Origin: Biostraticola tofi | Lineage (GTDB): Bacteria; Pseudomonadota; Gammaproteobacteria; Enterobacterales; Enterobacteriaceae | Length of the DNA stretch: 64,000 nt | Assembly: GCF_004343195.1 (NCBI RefSeq) | Contig: NZ_SMCR01000007.1 | Location: 159,701-223,700, forward strand | Direction: 5' to 3' | Shown here: piece by piece, positions 28,312 through 40,480 of the stretch | Layout of the letters: each line of letters starts with the position of its first letter | Numbering within the stretch: position 1 is the first letter of the stretch | The notes under the pieces: model-generated | What the model saw: only the letters and a program-made list of their open reading frames with translations | Databases searched by the model: none | What the model was told of the DNA's origin: nothing | Made by a program: the position numbers and the translations under genes

Positions 28312-30204
28312 ATGAGTATGAAAGGACAAGAAACCCGCGGATTCCAGTCTGAAGTCAAACAATTGCTGCAGTTGATGATCCACTCACTTTATTCCAATAA
28401 AGAGATATTCGTTCGTGAACTGATTTCCAACGCCTCAGATGCCGCGGATAAACTGCGTTTTCGCGCCTTATCGAAGCCTGAACTGTATGAAGGCGACGGA
28501 GAACTCCGTGTCCGCCTGTCTCTTGATAAAGAAAAGCGGACTTTGACCCTCAGCGATAACGGTATTGGTATGAGCCGTGACGAAGTGATCGATAATCTGG
28601 GGACTATCGCCAAATCCGGCACCAAGGCGTTCCTGGAGTCAATGGGCTCCGATGACGTCAAAGACAGCCAGCTAATCGGCCAGTTCGGCGTCGGTTTCTA
28701 TTCGGCATTTATCGTTGCCGATAAGGTCACCGTGCGCACGCGCGCTGCCGGTGCCCCGGCGGATGCCGGTGTCTATTGGGAGTCCGCCGGTGAGGGCGAT
28801 TACACGATCGCCGATATTTCCAAAGCCGATCGCGGCACAGAAATTACCCTGCACATGCGTGAAGGCGAAGATGAGTTCCTTGACGACTGGCGCCTGAAGA
28901 GTGTTATCAGTAAATATTCCGACCATATTGCACTGCCGGTAGAAGTGGAAACCCGCTCTACAGAGGGCGAAGGCGACGAAGCTGAAGAAACCGTTACCTG
29001 GGAAAAAATCAACAAAGCCCAGGCGCTGTGGACCCGCAGCAAAGGGGAAATCAGCGATGAAGAATACCACGAGTTTTATAAGCACCTGTCCCACGACTTC
29101 AGCGATCCGCTGATCTGGAGCCATAACCGGGTCGAAGGCAAGCAGGAATATACCAGTCTGCTGTATATCCCCTCCCAGGCGCCTTGGGATATGTGGAATC
29201 GCGATCATAAACACGGCCTGAAACTGTACGTGCAGCGCGTGTTTATCATGGACGAAGCTGAGCAGTTCATGCCCAACTACCTGCGGTTCGTCAAAGGCCT
29301 GATTGATTCCAATGATCTGCCTTTAAACGTATCCCGTGAGATTCTGCAGGACAGCCGAGTGACCCAGAATCTGAAAAGCGCCCTGACCAAGCGTGCGCTG
29401 CAAATGCTGGAAAAATTGGCTAGAGACAGTGCCGAAGAGTATCAGACCTTCTGGCAGCAGTTCGGCCTGGTGCTGAAAGAAGGCCCCGGCGAAGATACCG
29501 CCAACAGCGCCAGCATTGCCAAGCTGTTACGCTTTGCCACGACGCGGTCCGACAGCTCAGTCCAGACCGTATCGCTGGATGACTATATCGCACGCATGGT
29601 CGAAGGCCAGGAAAAAATCTATTACATTACCGCAGACAGCTATGCGGCGGCGAAGAGCAGCCCCCATCTGGAACTGCTGCGTAAAAAGGGCATCGAAGTC
29701 CTGCTGCTGTCCGATCGCATCGACGAATGGATGATGAGCTACCTGACCGAATACGAAGGCAAATCCTTCCAGTCCGTCAGTAAAGCCGATGAATCCCTGG
29801 ATAAACTGGCTGATGAAGAAACCGAAGAGCAGAAAGACGCTGAAAAAGCGCTTGAGCCATTTGTAGAGCGTGTCAAAACGTTCCTGGGCGACCGGGTTAA
29901 AGAAGTCCGCCTGACGCATCGCCTTACCGATACCCCGGCTATCGTCACCACCGATGCCAATGATATGACTACCCAGATGGCGAAGCTGTTTGCCGCTGCT
30001 GGACAGGCTGCGCCGGAGATCAAGTACATATTCGAGTTGAATCCCGATCATCAACTGGTGAAAAGAGCGGCTGATGTCAGTGATGACGCCGGGTTCGGCG
30101 AATGGATCGAACTGCTTATGGATCAAGCGCTGCTGGCTGAACGCGGTACGCTTGAGGATCCCAACCAGTTCATCCGCCGGATGAATCAACTGCTAACGGC
30201 TTAA
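28312..30204 (+). CDS. htpG: Chaperone protein HtpG (Hsp90)
   Basis: The bacterial Hsp90 chaperone, 630 residues. The N-terminal GHKL ATPase has [14 protein letters not shown] (catalytic Glu near 36), the DNGIGM motif and the [12 protein letters not shown] lid glycine cluster. Middle and C-terminal dimerisation domains follow. The start ATGAGTATG has a GAGG site for the first ATG; E. coli begins at the second (MKGQETRGF). Expected to be heat-induced from the promoter above. Confidence 0.98.
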   Translation: MSMKGQETRGFQSEVKQLLQLMIHSLYSNKEIFVRELISNASDAADKLRFRALSKPELYEGDGELRVRLSLDKEKRTLTLSDNGIGMSRDEVIDNLGTIAKSGTKAFLESMGSDDVKDSQLIGQFGVGFYSAFIVADKVTVRTRAAGAPADAGVYWESAGEGDYTIADISKADRGTEITLHMREGEDEFLDDWRLKSVISKYSDHIALPVEVETRSTEGEGDEAEETVTWEKINKAQALWTRSKGEISDEEYHEFYKHLSHDFSDPLIWSHNRVEGKQEYTSLLYIPSQAPWDMWNRDHKHGLKLYVQRVFIMDEAEQFMPNYLRFVKGLIDSNDLPLNVSREILQDSRVTQNLKSALTKRALQMLEKLARDSAEEYQTFWQQFGLVLKEGPGEDTANSASIAKLLRFATTRSDSSVQTVSLDDYIARMVEGQEKIYYITADSYAAAKSSPHLELLRKKGIEVLLLSDRIDEWMMSYLTEYEGKSFQSVSKADESLDKLADEETEEQKDAEKALEPFVERVKTFLGDRVKEVRLTHRLTDTPAIVTTDANDMTTQMAKLFAAAGQAAPEIKYIFELNPDHQLVKRAADVSDDAGFGEWIELLMDQALLAERGTLEDPNQFIRRMNQLLTA

Positions 30205-30212
30205 GGGTGTAA

Positions 30213-31041
<829 letters not shown>

Positions 31042-31288
31042 TAATGTCACGCCACCCCGCGGCGTTGAGGCAGTCCATGGTTGCCATCCTCAGCGCGGCG
31101 GGTCTCAAGGCCAGATAACATCGTCTCCCTTCCTTACCTCACCCGATCGTTCATCATCTGTCCCCTTTATGATAAGGGTTCTCATATATCCCTTTTCAGC
31201 TACAATAGCTTATCCAACCTGTGCGGACAGTCCTCATGGCGTCGGCCAGGGCCAAGAATAACAAGAGTAACTGAAGGGAAAAGGATTC

Positions 31289-32254
31289 ATGAGTCAGGAA
31301 AAATACGGTGTCCTGATGGTCAATCTGGGAACGCCTGAAGCACCCACATCCAAGGCAGTGAAACGTTATCTGGCCGAATTTCTCAGTGACAGGCGGGTGG
31401 TGGATACGCCGAGGGCATTATGGTGGCCGATATTGAACGGTGCCATCCTGCCGTTGCGTTCACCCCGGGTCGCCAAGCTGTATCAGAGCGTATGGATGGA
31501 CGAAGGCTCGCCCCTGATGGTCTTCAGCAAACGACAGCGTAAAGCGCTGGCCGACTGTCTGCCGGATATGGCGGTAGAGCTGGCCATGAGTTATGGCAAA
31601 CCGTCCTTGCCGGACGCCGTTGGCCGCTTGCTTGAGCAGGGCGTGACCAAACTTATCATACTGCCGCTTTATCCCCAGTATTCCTGTTCCACCAGCGCTG
31701 CTATCTGGGATGCGGTAGCGCGTATCCTCATCGGCTACCGGCGCCTGCCTTCGATCAATTACATCCGCGATTACGCAGAGCATCCGGCCTATATCGCCGC
31801 GCTTAAGCATTCTATCGAGCAGTCGTTCGAACGTCACGGCAAGCCTGACCGTCTATTGCTGTCGTTTCACGGCATCCCGGTACGTTATGCAGCCGAGGGA
31901 GATGACTATCCGCTGCGCTGCAAAGATACCCGGGATGCGCTGGTGCAGGCCTTGGATTTCCCTGAACAGCAGGTGATGATGACGTTCCAATCGCGCTTTG
32001 GCCGCGATCCCTGGCTGACGCCCTTTACCGATGAAACGATGAAAAACCTGCCGGCCGACGGCGTTAGGCACATTCAGGTCATTTGTCCCGGCTTTTCGTC
32101 CGATTGCCTGGAGACGCTGGAAGAAATCAATGGCCAGAACCGCGAGATATTTGAACACGCCGGCGGCGAAACCTTCCATTACATCCCGGCGCTCAACGAT
32201 TCACCAAAACACATTGAACTCTTCCGTCAATTAGTCAGTGAACAGGTACGATGA
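31289..32254 (+). CDS. hemH: Ferrochelatase
   Basis: HemH inserts ferrous iron into protoporphyrin IX to make protohaem. The 321-residue protein begins [19 protein letters not shown] and has the catalytic histidine in LLSFHGIP (near residue 194) and the acidic pocket residue in [14 protein letters not shown] (near 264-277). The gsk start overlaps its stop by 4 bases; in E. coli the aes gene lies nearby, but here it is missing. Confidence 0.97.
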   Translation: MSQEKYGVLMVNLGTPEAPTSKAVKRYLAEFLSDRRVVDTPRALWWPILNGAILPLRSPRVAKLYQSVWMDEGSPLMVFSKRQRKALADCLPDMAVELAMSYGKPSLPDAVGRLLEQGVTKLIILPLYPQYSCSTSAAIWDAVARILIGYRRLPSINYIRDYAEHPAYIAALKHSIEQSFERHGKPDRLLLSFHGIPVRYAAEGDDYPLRCKDTRDALVQALDFPEQQVMMTFQSRFGRDPWLTPFTDETMKNLPADGVRHIQVICPGFSSDCLETLEEINGQNREIFEHAGGETFHYIPALNDSPKHIELFRQLVSEQVR

Positions 32255-33555
32255 AATTTCCCGGTAAACGTAAATCCAAGCATTACTTTCCCGTCAGCCA
32301 ACGCGATCCGCTGGCGCTGCCGGAACCTGAGATAAATGAAGCCGCCGGGGCGTATATCGTTGGCATTGATCAAACACTGGTGGACATTGAGGCCAGGGTT
32401 GATGATGCCTTTCTTGCCCGTCATGGGCTCAGCGTGGGACATTCAATGCTGGTGGATGCGGATGCCGCTGATCGGTTGAATCTTGAACTCATGGAGCAGG
32501 CCAGCATCACGCATCAGTTTGCCGGCGGCACCGTCGGTAATACCCTGCATAATTACTCGGTGCTGGCCGATGACCGGTCGATGCTGCTGGGGGTGATGTC
32601 CAGTTCGATAAGTATCGGCAGCCATGCATATCGCTATCTGTGCAATACCTCCAGCCGGGTAGATCTGAACTATCTGCAGGGGGCCGATGGGGCGATGGGG
32701 CGCTGTTTTACCCTGATTGGCGATAGCGGCGAGCGGACGTTTGCCATAAGCCCCGGCAATATGAACCAGCTTAAGCCTGAATGTGTGCCTGAAGATGTGG
32801 TTGCCGGTGCGTCGGCGCTGCTGATAACCGCTTATCTGCTGCGCTGTACTGCCTACGAGCCCATTATGGATGCGACGCTTGTGGCGATAGCCTATGCCAA
32901 AAAATACCAGGTGCCAGTAGTACTGACCCTGGGTACCCAGGCGATAATCGCCGACCGCCCGGAATGGTGGCAGGATTTTATCCGTGAAAACGTCACTATC
33001 CTGGCGATGAACGAAGAAGAGGCTTGCGCGCTTACCGGCTGTACCGAACCGCTGGCGGCGGCTGATGCCGCGCTGGCATGGACTGACCTGGTGATATGCA
33101 CCGCCGGGCCCGATGGGCTTTATATGGCGGGTTATGCCGATACCGGCGTGAAACGTGAAACTCGGCATCCGTTGCTCGATGGCGCATTGCCGGCTTTCAA
33201 CCGGCATGAATTCAGTCGGGCGATGCGCCGGGAAGCCTGCGAACAGCCAGAGCGAATTTATTCCCATATCAAGCCGTACATGGGCGGGCCGGGCAAGATA
33301 ATGAATACCAATGGCGCCGGGGATGGCGCTCTGGCGGCGGTGCTGCATGATATTGCCGCCAATGTTTATCACCGCCAGCAACTCCCTGACTCTACCAAGC
33401 ACCGGGCTTCTTTCCTGACCTATTCCTCACTGGCCCAGGTGTGCAAATATGCCAATCGCGTCAGTTACCAGGTCCTGAATCAGCACTCACCCAGACTGAC
33501 GCGGGGCCTGCCTGAGCGCGAGGACAGCCTGGAAGAGGCGTATTGGGAGCGCTGA
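32251..33555 (+). CDS. gsk: Inosine-guanosine kinase
   Basis: A PfkB-family kinase that phosphorylates inosine and guanosine for purine salvage, 434 residues, close to E. coli Gsk. The nucleoside-binding glycine pair is in FAGGTVGNT (about residues 90-98), and the catalytic aspartate is in [12 protein letters not shown] (near 355). It overlaps hemH at ATGA, so translation is probably coupled. Confidence 0.96.
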   Translation: MKFPGKRKSKHYFPVSQRDPLALPEPEINEAAGAYIVGIDQTLVDIEARVDDAFLARHGLSVGHSMLVDADAADRLNLELMEQASITHQFAGGTVGNTLHNYSVLADDRSMLLGVMSSSISIGSHAYRYLCNTSSRVDLNYLQGADGAMGRCFTLIGDSGERTFAISPGNMNQLKPECVPEDVVAGASALLITAYLLRCTAYEPIMDATLVAIAYAKKYQVPVVLTLGTQAIIADRPEWWQDFIRENVTILAMNEEEACALTGCTEPLAAADAALAWTDLVICTAGPDGLYMAGYADTGVKRETRHPLLDGALPAFNRHEFSRAMRREACEQPERIYSHIKPYMGGPGKIMNTNGAGDGALAAVLHDIAANVYHRQQLPDSTKHRASFLTYSSLAQVCKYANRVSYQVLNQHSPRLTRGLPEREDSLEEAYWER

Positions 33556-33571
33556 GGAGCGCTGGGGGGAA

Positions 33572-33596
33572 CCTCGCCCTTTATTCAGGGCGGGGA
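33572..33596. terminator. Bidirectional hairpin between gsk and ybaL
   Basis: CGCCCT-TTATTC-AGGGCG with flanking CC/GG pairs lies midway between the convergent gsk and ybaL stops. No long T run. Confidence 0.55.
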
Positions 33597-33601
33597 AACT
33601 G

Positions 33602-35287
33602 TCAAATCGGGCAGGACTCGGGTTGGGCCTCCTGCATCTCCAACTGCAATAAGGCAATCATGCTGTTGGCGATTTCCCGCTCTCCCATCACCACCTGGGT
33701 GGCGCCGCGATCGGCAATGTAGGTAACTTCATCATCGTAATGGGCCCGGGCAACGATTTTCAGGTCAGGCCGTTTTTCGCGTGCCAGGGCGACAATCTCA
33801 CCGGCTTCAAATCCATTGGGAATAGTCAGCAGCAGCCAGCGGGCACAGTCCAGTCTCGCCAGCGACATGATTTCGGCCTTGGCGGCATTACCCAGCACGA
33901 CATTAATGCCCTGTTCGCGCAAGGCATCCACCCGTGAACGGGTATTTTCCACCACCACCATCGGCACGCCGGCCTGATTGAGTTTGGCACCTATCAGGCT
34001 GCCGACCCGGCCATAACCCACCAGCAGTACGTGGTGGCAGATTTCAAGCGGTATCTGGGCGACTTCAGCTTCGATCTTGTCGTGGTCTTTTTCACTGTCG
34101 TTATCGTCTCGCGCCAGATAACGCTCGAGCAGGGCAAACATTAGTGGGTTAATCATGATCGAGAGGATGGCGCCAGCCAGGACCAGGTTGCGCCCCTGTT
34201 CCGACAGCATGCCCAGATAAATGCCCAGGCCCGCCAGGATAAAGGCAAATTCGCCGATTTGCGCCAGGCTGACCGAGATTGTCAGCGAGGTACGGTTGGA
34301 CAGGCCGAACAGCTTGACGAAGATAAACGCCGCCGCGGATTTACCGAAAAGAATTATCGCCAGGGTACCCAGCACCGCCAGCGGTTCCTTGATAAGAATC
34401 ATCGGATCAAACAGCATGCCTACCGATACGAAGAACAGTACGGCGAAGGCATCGCGCAGCGGCAGGGTGTCATGGGCCGCCCGATGGCTGAGCTCCGACT
34501 CGTTCAGTACGACGCCCGCAAAAAATGCGCCCAGGGCAAAGGAGACATCAAACAGTTCCACCGCGCCAAAGGCTATCCCCAGGGCGAGCGCCAGCACTGC
34601 CAGGGTAAACAATTCCCGCGAGCCGGTGCTGGCGGTCTTGGCCAGTACCCAGGGCACCACGCGCCTGCCGACCACTATCATCAGGGTAATGAATGCGACC
34701 ACCTTGCCGATGGTGATTGCCAGCCCGGTCCATAATTCCTGGCTAATAGCCTGGTTGCTGCCCAGCATGTCGCCAAAGGCCGGCATCAGGACCAGGGTCA
34801 GCACCATGACCAGGTCTTCGACAATTAGCCAGCCTATGGCTATCTGGCCGCGTCGACTGTCAATCAGCTGGCGTTCTTCCAGAGCCCGCAGCAACACCAC
34901 GGTACTGGCGGTAGAAAGGCACAGGCCAAACACCAGGCCATTCAGCAGCGGCCAGTCCATAAAGCGCGAGAACAGCATGCCCAGGAGAGTGGCAACCGTA
35001 ATCTGGGCGATAGCGCCCGGGATGGCGATATGCTTTACCGACATCAAATCTTTCAGGGAAAAGTGCAGCCCAACGCCGAACATCAAAAGGATAACGCCAA
35101 GCTCAGCCAGCTCAGGGGCCAGGGAGGTATCGGCAACGAAACCCGGCGTGAAAGGCCCGACCAGGACGCCAGCGGCCAAATAGCCGACTAAAGGAGAAAT
35201 GCGTAATCGATTTGCCAACATTCCAAGCAGGAATGCCAGGACGAGACCCCCGACAATGGTGTTGATGAGCGGTGTGGCATGATGCAT
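33602..35287 (-). CDS. ybaL: CPA2 cation:proton antiporter YbaL with TrkA-N domain
   Basis: A KefB/KefC-like monovalent cation/proton antiporter of 561 residues. About twelve membrane helices (residues 5-385) are followed by a RCK/TrkA-N nucleotide-binding domain with VLLVGYGRVGSLIG (about residues 417-430). The short acidic linker between them is normal. A good ribosome site (AAGGAGA) precedes the ATG. Cargo and ligand are not known for YbaL. Confidence 0.94.
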   Translation of the reverse strand: MHHATPLINTIVGGLVLAFLLGMLANRLRISPLVGYLAAGVLVGPFTPGFVADTSLAPELAELGVILLMFGVGLHFSLKDLMSVKHIAIPGAIAQITVATLLGMLFSRFMDWPLLNGLVFGLCLSTASTVVLLRALEERQLIDSRRGQIAIGWLIVEDLVMVLTLVLMPAFGDMLGSNQAISQELWTGLAITIGKVVAFITLMIVVGRRVVPWVLAKTASTGSRELFTLAVLALALGIAFGAVELFDVSFALGAFFAGVVLNESELSHRAAHDTLPLRDAFAVLFFVSVGMLFDPMILIKEPLAVLGTLAIILFGKSAAAFIFVKLFGLSNRTSLTISVSLAQIGEFAFILAGLGIYLGMLSEQGRNLVLAGAILSIMINPLMFALLERYLARDDNDSEKDHDKIEAEVAQIPLEICHHVLLVGYGRVGSLIGAKLNQAGVPMVVVENTRSRVDALREQGINVVLGNAAKAEIMSLARLDCARWLLLTIPNGFEAGEIVALAREKRPDLKIVARAHYDDEVTYIADRGATQVVMGEREIANSMIALLQLEMQEAQPESCPI

Positions 35288-35497
35288 CCCGTCTCCTTAA
35301 AGTGATAAATGTGTGTAACAAAGGTTTACATATTCAGTTTATGGTATAGAGAGGGTATTTGGATAGGTAAAAATATGCATATTGCTAAAAAAAAAGACAT
35401 GGGCCGTTTTAACGCTGCAAATGCATATTTAGCATCGATAACTCGTTTATCATCAATGTCCAGCAGGGGATAGTCACTGGGCTGAATGAGTTTTGAG

Positions 35498-36718
35498 TCA
35501 GTAAATGGCCTTGTTTTGCTCCAGGTCAGGCAGAAAAGCGGTAAGCATCCCCAGTAAAGGCAGGAATGCGCATATTTGGTAGACTCGTTCGATGCTGGTG
35601 ATATCCGCAACGTGGCCCAGGACCGCTGCGCCTAATCCTCCCATGCCGAAGGCAAAACCGAAAAACAGCCCGGAAACCATACCGATACGTCCTGGCAGCA
35701 GCTCCTGGGCGTACACGAGGATGGCTGAAAATGCCGATGCAATGATGACGCCGATAACCACGCTTAATACACCGGTCATCGACAGCGAGGCGTAGGGCAG
35801 CAGCAGGGTAAAGGGCGCCACGCCGAGTATCGATCCCCAGATGACATATTTGCGCCCGATACGATCCCCCAGAGGACCGCCGATCACCGTGCCTACGGCC
35901 ACGGCAAATAAAAACGCAAACAAATGCATCTGGGCTGCCTGGACCGACAGGCCGAATTTATGGATCAGATAAAAGGTGTAATAACTGCTGATGCTGGTGA
36001 GGTAAAAATATTTGGAAAATATCAGCAGCAACAGGATGCTGATAGCCAACGCCACCCGGCGGCCGGGCAACGCGGAGGCGCCGGGCCGCGGGATTTTCTT
36101 CGGCAGCCGCGCCACGGCAGCGTTCTTGTACCATCGGCTGACCTGCAGCAGTACCACCATCGCCAGCAAGGCCGCCAGTGAAAACCAGGCCAGTTGTCCA
36201 CGGCCATAGGGGGCAATGATTAGCGCCGCCAACAGTGGACCCAGCGATGCGCCAAAATTGCCGCCGACCTGAAAAATGGATTGCGCCAGGCCATGTCGCC
36301 CGCCTGAAGCCATTCTGGCCACTCGGGAAGACTCTGGATGAAATACCGATGAGCCGGTTCCTACCAGAGCGGCTGCCGTCAGCACCAACGTGAAACTATC
36401 GGCAACCGCCATCAACAGCAGTCCGCAGAGCGTAAAGCCCATACCGATCGGCAAGGAGTAGGGCTGGGGATACTTGTCGGTCCAAGCGCCAATCAACGGT
36501 TGAAACAGGGACGCGGTAATCTGGTAAGTCAGGGTGATAAGGCCTACCTGGGTGAAACTCAGCGCAAAGCTTTGCTGCAACAGCGGATAGATAGCCAGGA
36601 TCAACGATTGGATCATGTCATTGAGCATATGGGCGATACTTATCCCCCCCAGCACTGAAAAGGCGGTTTTGCGACCGCCATCACTAGAGCGCGATCCTGG
36701 AACAGTGCCTTGCGTCAT
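35498..36718 (-). CDS. fsr: MFS fosmidomycin-resistance efflux protein
   Basis: A 12-helix major facilitator transporter, 406 residues, homologous to E. coli Fsr, which exports fosmidomycin. The motif [16 protein letters not shown] is in the mid-loop, and [21 protein letters not shown] in the first loop. Its start overlaps the ybaK stop by ATGA, so here it is coupled to ybaK. In E. coli ushA separates these genes. Confidence 0.94.
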   Translation of the reverse strand: MTQGTVPGSRSSDGGRKTAFSVLGGISIAHMLNDMIQSLILAIYPLLQQSFALSFTQVGLITLTYQITASLFQPLIGAWTDKYPQPYSLPIGMGFTLCGLLLMAVADSFTLVLTAAALVGTGSSVFHPESSRVARMASGGRHGLAQSIFQVGGNFGASLGPLLAALIIAPYGRGQLAWFSLAALLAMVVLLQVSRWYKNAAVARLPKKIPRPGASALPGRRVALAISILLLLIFSKYFYLTSISSYYTFYLIHKFGLSVQAAQMHLFAFLFAVAVGTVIGGPLGDRIGRKYVIWGSILGVAPFTLLLPYASLSMTGVLSVVIGVIIASAFSAILVYAQELLPGRIGMVSGLFFGFAFGMGGLGAAVLGHVADITSIERVYQICAFLPLLGMLTAFLPDLEQNKAIY

Positions 36719-37224
36719 GGTTTTTCCTTACCTCCCGTTGTGTGGGGGGGGCGGCGAGCAATATCGGCAAAACGCGCGCTGAGCAGCGTCGCCAAATCGT
36801 CCGGCTTGAGTTCGATATCCAGGCCGCGCTTGCCACCTGAGACAAAGATGGTGTCAAACTGCTGCGCCGGCAAGTCAATAACCGTAGGCAGGCGTTTTTT
36901 CTGACCCAGCGGGCTTATCCCTCCCACCACGTAGCCGGTCGTTTTCTGAGCTATCATTGGGTCGGCCATTTCGGCTTTCTTGGCTTCCAGGGCTTTGGCG
37001 ACTTTCTTGAGATCCAACGGGAGGGACACTGGAGTGATGGCGACAGCCAGCTTTTTAGCGTCGCCGTTCAGGCTGACCAGCAGGGTCTTGTACACCTGCT
37101 CAGCATTCAGCCCCAGCTTGCGAACCGCCTCATCACCGAAATGGGTCTCTTCACTGTCGTGGTGGTAGGGGTGCAAAGTAAAAGGAACACGCTGTTTTTC
37201 CAATACGTCAACGGCCGGCGTCAT
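36715..37224 (-). CDS. ybaK: Cys-tRNA(Pro)/Cys-tRNA(Cys) deacylase YbaK
   Basis: A trans-editing protein that hydrolyses Cys mischarged on tRNA-Pro, 169 residues. The YbaK/ProX-type core is clear: [22 protein letters not shown] with the essential lysine, and the substrate loop [14 protein letters not shown]. It overlaps downstream fsr. Confidence 0.95.
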   Translation of the reverse strand: MTPAVDVLEKQRVPFTLHPYHHDSEETHFGDEAVRKLGLNAEQVYKTLLVSLNGDAKKLAVAITPVSLPLDLKKVAKALEAKKAEMADPMIAQKTTGYVVGGISPLGQKKRLPTVIDLPAQQFDTIFVSGGKRGLDIELKPDDLATLLSARFADIARRPPHTTGGKEKP

Positions 37225-37294
37225 ATTTGAATCCTGGTATGTATAAAATGTAAATTATTACCAAGATTAACGGGTTCTGCCTTCGAGGTAAATG

Positions 37295-38107
37295 TCACCG
37301 ATCCCGCTGTGCCAGCAAGTCCGGTAAATTTCCTGAACCGTAAAGATGCTGAGCCCCCACCGCTACCAGATAATCGCCGTCAGGCAGCGCCAGCAGGGCT
37401 GATTTCCAGCGCATATTACGCTCTGTCATCAGGTACTGGTATAAATCATTGCTGAAGCTGTCTGGAAAGGCCTTGCGAATGTTCACCGGCCGGCTATCCA
37501 GCCACCAGCCGATCATGACCTGCAGCAATCGGGCATTGGTATGCCAGTGATCAAGCGTGTCATGCAGCAGTGACAGCCCTTGCTCCGGCAATTGCAGCAG
37601 CAGATTGAGTTGTTCTTCAGGCCCCTCCAGTTCGATAATCGGTTTGCCCATTTCCTTGGCTGCCTCGATAAGTTGATAATCAATACCAAATTCGGCGCTA
37701 AGGCCTAAACGTCCGGCCTGCCGTGCCTGCAGGGTCAAGGCGATTTGCCACGCTGGCAATTGCTCCAGCGTTTGGCGGTCCAGATGATAAAGGCTGATGA
37801 GGCTTTCGAGCGTCTGCCGCTGTCGAGGCGTCAGGCGCGGTTCAAGCGGCAGACTGATGCCGTCAGCCGGGGCCAGCGGCGGGCTGGCGGTAATGTCGGC
37901 TTCAACAATCAACGCGTCGGCTTTTTCCAGACGGTTCACTAAGGCGATGGGCAACGGGGCCATGCCTGCGGTACCCATATGAATACTGCCGACCAAGTGT
38001 AGCTGACGATCTGCCGGCAAAGTGATATCCATGCCTGGCCAGGCATATACCGCCGGGGATACCAACCCCAGCAAGCTCGCCAAACGCCATAAGAATGTGG
38101 TCATCAA
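37295..38107 (-). CDS. ybaP: TraB/GumN-family protein YbaP
   Basis: A 270-residue exported or membrane-anchored protein with an N-terminal signal peptide (about residues 1-22) and the TraB/GumN fold. The metal-ligand-like motif LVGSIHMG lies near residues 37-44 and VAVGAQHLYG near the end; such histidines form the putative hydrolase site. Function is unknown. E. coli has copA, ybaQ and ybaST between this gene and cueR; all are missing here. Confidence 0.9.
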   Translation of the reverse strand: MMTTFLWRLASLLGLVSPAVYAWPGMDITLPADRQLHLVGSIHMGTAGMAPLPIALVNRLEKADALIVEADITASPPLAPADGISLPLEPRLTPRQRQTLESLISLYHLDRQTLEQLPAWQIALTLQARQAGRLGLSAEFGIDYQLIEAAKEMGKPIIELEGPEEQLNLLLQLPEQGLSLLHDTLDHWHTNARLLQVMIGWWLDSRPVNIRKAFPDSFSNDLYQYLMTERNMRWKSALLALPDGDYLVAVGAQHLYGSGNLPDLLAQRDR

Positions 38108-38309
38108 TTCCTGCTCCAGTCTTATTATGGCTGCTCAGCGTAGCACGAAGCGACGGTCCGTTTTGGGTTTGGTCCGTGAAAGGCGTATAATTGGCCAGCA
38201 TCAGCGACGTTAGGCAAATGCAGCGGCCGATACGCTACCCGCATCCGCACCCTCTGTGCGGGTGTCAATTGCCGCAGCCATTGCCATAGCAAGCAGGCGA
38301 GGAGAATAT

Positions 38310-38714
38310 ATGAATATCAGCGATGTCGCAGTCAAGACCGGTTTGACCAGCAAGACCATTCGTTATTATGAAGAAAAAGGCCTGGTCACTTTACCCCTCA
38401 GGCAAGATAACGGCTATCGTCGCTACACTTCTCGACATATCCAGGAATTGACGCTGCTCAGGCAGGCGCGCCAGGTAGGATTTACCCTTGAGGAGTGCCG
38501 GGAGCTGGTGGGGCTGTTTAACGATCCCCACCGCCACAGTGCCGATGTAAAAAGGCGCACCCTGCAAAAAATCACCGATATAGCACAGCAGATCGAACAG
38601 CTCAACGCGATGCGCGAGCAGTTGATCACCCTCGCCCGGCGCTGCCCGGGAGATGATGGCGCGGAATGTCCGATTATCGACAGCCTGGCCGGCTGCTGCG
38701 CCGTCAAAGCCTGA
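38310..38714 (+). CDS. cueR: Copper-responsive MerR-family regulator CueR
   Basis: CueR activates copper-export genes on sensing Cu(I). The 134-residue protein has the MerR DNA-binding domain ([25 protein letters not shown]), a dimerisation helix and the Cu(I)-binding cysteines in the C-terminal loop ([14 protein letters not shown], residues about 112 and 120), plus a terminal CC. The start follows a GAGGAGAA site. Its usual neighbour copA is not in this window, so its targets lie elsewhere. Confidence 0.95.
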   Translation: MNISDVAVKTGLTSKTIRYYEEKGLVTLPLRQDNGYRRYTSRHIQELTLLRQARQVGFTLEECRELVGLFNDPHRHSADVKRRTLQKITDIAQQIEQLNAMREQLITLARRCPGDDGAECPIIDSLAGCCAVKA

Positions 38715-38819
38715 CGCAGCAGTGGCCGGGCTGTGCGAAACCTGCCTTGAAGGGGCGATACGGTAAAATATGAGGCTTTTTTCCCGTGGCTCGCCAGCAG
38801 ATGATCCATCTGTACAGGT

Positions 38820-39269
38820 TTAGCGAACCGGCCGCACCCTGAGGGTGATACCGTCGATAGCATATATTTCCACCTGTTCACCGCTTTGCATCGGTTGGTC
38901 ACAGATAACTCGCCAACTGCTGTCGCCGATACGGACCCGGCTGTAGCCATCAACCGAGGTTTCGGCCAGCGTGACCCGATGGCCAATAAGCTGTTCCCCT
39001 CGCAAATTGAGGGTAGACGGCGGCAAAGCGGCATTTTTTGCCCGCAGCCGGTACCACCAAAGCCAGGCGCAAAGCACCGTCAGCAGCGCAAAAGTGAGAC
39101 CCTGCCATTCCCAGCTTAGCGGCACCGCCCATACCAGCAAACCGACCAGCATCGCGGCGATGCCGCTCCACAGCAGGTAGCCGCTGGCCCCCAGCATTTC
39201 CGCCGCCAGCAGCAGTCCACCCAGGGAAATCCAGAACCAATGAGGATAAATCAGCCAGGCGGTAAGCAT
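38820..39269 (-). CDS. ybbJ: NfeD-like membrane protein YbbJ
   Basis: A 149-residue NfeD-family protein with three to four N-terminal membrane helices and a C-terminal OB fold (residues about 85-145, with GEQLIGHRVTLAE and GEQVEIYAIDG). It pairs with the stomatin-like QmcA, whose gene ends 2 bases upstream. It probably forms part of a membrane quality-control or microdomain complex. Confidence 0.93.
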   Translation of the reverse strand: MLTAWLIYPHWFWISLGGLLLAAEMLGASGYLLWSGIAAMLVGLLVWAVPLSWEWQGLTFALLTVLCAWLWWYRLRAKNAALPPSTLNLRGEQLIGHRVTLAETSVDGYSRVRIGDSSWRVICDQPMQSGEQVEIYAIDGITLRVRPVR

Positions 39270-39271
39270 GA

Positions 39272-40186
39272 TTATTGCCCCCTGGCACGCTTGCTTTCAC
39301 CCACTAACTCGGCAATGCCGCCAATGGCACCCATCAGGCTGCTGGCATCAAGCGGCATCATGATGACTTTGCTGTTGTTGGCCGAGGCAATATTTTTCAG
39401 CGCATCGGTATATTTCTGGGCGACAAAATAGTTAATGGCCTGAATGTCGCCGGCCGCAATGGCCTCAGACACCATTTTGGTGGCGCGGGCCTCCGCTTCG
39501 GCGGCACGTTCACGGGCTTCAGCCTGCAGGAAAGCGGACTGTCTTTCCCCTTCGGCATTCAGGATCTGGGACTGTTTTTCCCCCTCTGCGCGCAGGATTG
39601 CCGCCTGACGAACGCCTTCAGCTTCGAGTATGTCCGCACGCTTGGTTCGTTCCGCTTTCATCTGGGCATTCATGGCGGCAATCATTTCAACCGGTGGGCG
39701 TACGTCGCGTATCTCGACGCGGGTCACTTTCACCCCCCATGGATTGGTGGCTTCATCAACGATGTGCAGCAGCCGGGTATTGATGCCATCGCGCTGGGAC
39801 AGCATTTCGTCCAGCTCCATCGAACCCAGGACGGTACGGATATTGGTCATGGTCAAATTGAGGATGGCCTGTTCCAGATTACTGACCTCATAGGCGGCCC
39901 TGGCCGGATCTACCACCTGGATAAAGCAAACGGCATCAATGGTCACATTGGCATTGTCTTTAGATATGATTTCCTGGGAAGGAATATCCAGCACCTGTTC
40001 CATCATATTGATTTTGCGACCAACGCGATCCATGAAAGGCACCACCAGATTGAGTCCGGGTTTCAGCGTCAGTGTATAGCGACCGAAGCGTTCCACTGTC
40101 CAGTGGTAGCCCTGAGGAACGATTTTGATGCCGGCGGCGACAATGACTAACGCGACCACTATCAGTATTGGAATAACGAGCAACAT
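39272..40186 (-). CDS. qmcA: SPFH/stomatin-family protein QmcA
   Basis: A 304-residue paraslipin-type SPFH protein. An N-terminal membrane segment (about residues 2-22) is followed by the SPFH domain and a long Ala/Glu/Arg coiled coil ([20 protein letters not shown] region). The family forms cage-like oligomers associated with membrane proteases. It is cotranscribed with ybbJ. The 294 bases up to cnoX hold weak inverted repeats and no gene. Confidence 0.95.
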   Translation of the reverse strand: MLLVIPILIVVALVIVAAGIKIVPQGYHWTVERFGRYTLTLKPGLNLVVPFMDRVGRKINMMEQVLDIPSQEIISKDNANVTIDAVCFIQVVDPARAAYEVSNLEQAILNLTMTNIRTVLGSMELDEMLSQRDGINTRLLHIVDEATNPWGVKVTRVEIRDVRPPVEMIAAMNAQMKAERTKRADILEAEGVRQAAILRAEGEKQSQILNAEGERQSAFLQAEARERAAEAEARATKMVSEAIAAGDIQAINYFVAQKYTDALKNIASANNSKVIMMPLDASSLMGAIGGIAELVGESKRARGQ

Positions 40187-40480
40187 AGGTGAATCTCCTT
40201 TTCTTGTTTCGGTTAAGCGGCTGGCTGAAAATCAGATGGATGGACGTCTGGGTTTGTCGCCCTGGCTGGTTCCTGTTGGGATAATCCCTGTTTGAAGGTA
40301 GTAAGGCAAGCATAGCGCCAAACCGATGTCGATAGCGCGATCAAAAAGGCGGAACCGAAATATATACTGACCCGGAGGACGGACGCGGGGAAGGGGACAA
40401 ACTGCCGGCAGGCCTAAAGAAAAATGACCTCGGCCTCTACACCGGCAAGGGCTGTAAAGGCCGTTAAAATTAGCCGAATG

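Noticed and set aside
32443..33402. 319-codon open frame on the minus strand opposite gsk
   Set aside because: Entirely antisense to a conserved kinase gene; no ribosome site, His/Arg-rich shadow composition.
34221..35183. 320-codon open frame on the plus strand opposite ybaL
   Set aside because: Rich in Arg, Ser, Thr and Pro with no domain; it mirrors the codon pattern of the clearly conserved ybaL on the other strand.
37225..37294. Possible ChiX small RNA between ybaK and ybaP
   Set aside because: E. coli has chiX at this site, but the 70 bases here show neither its seed nor its terminator.
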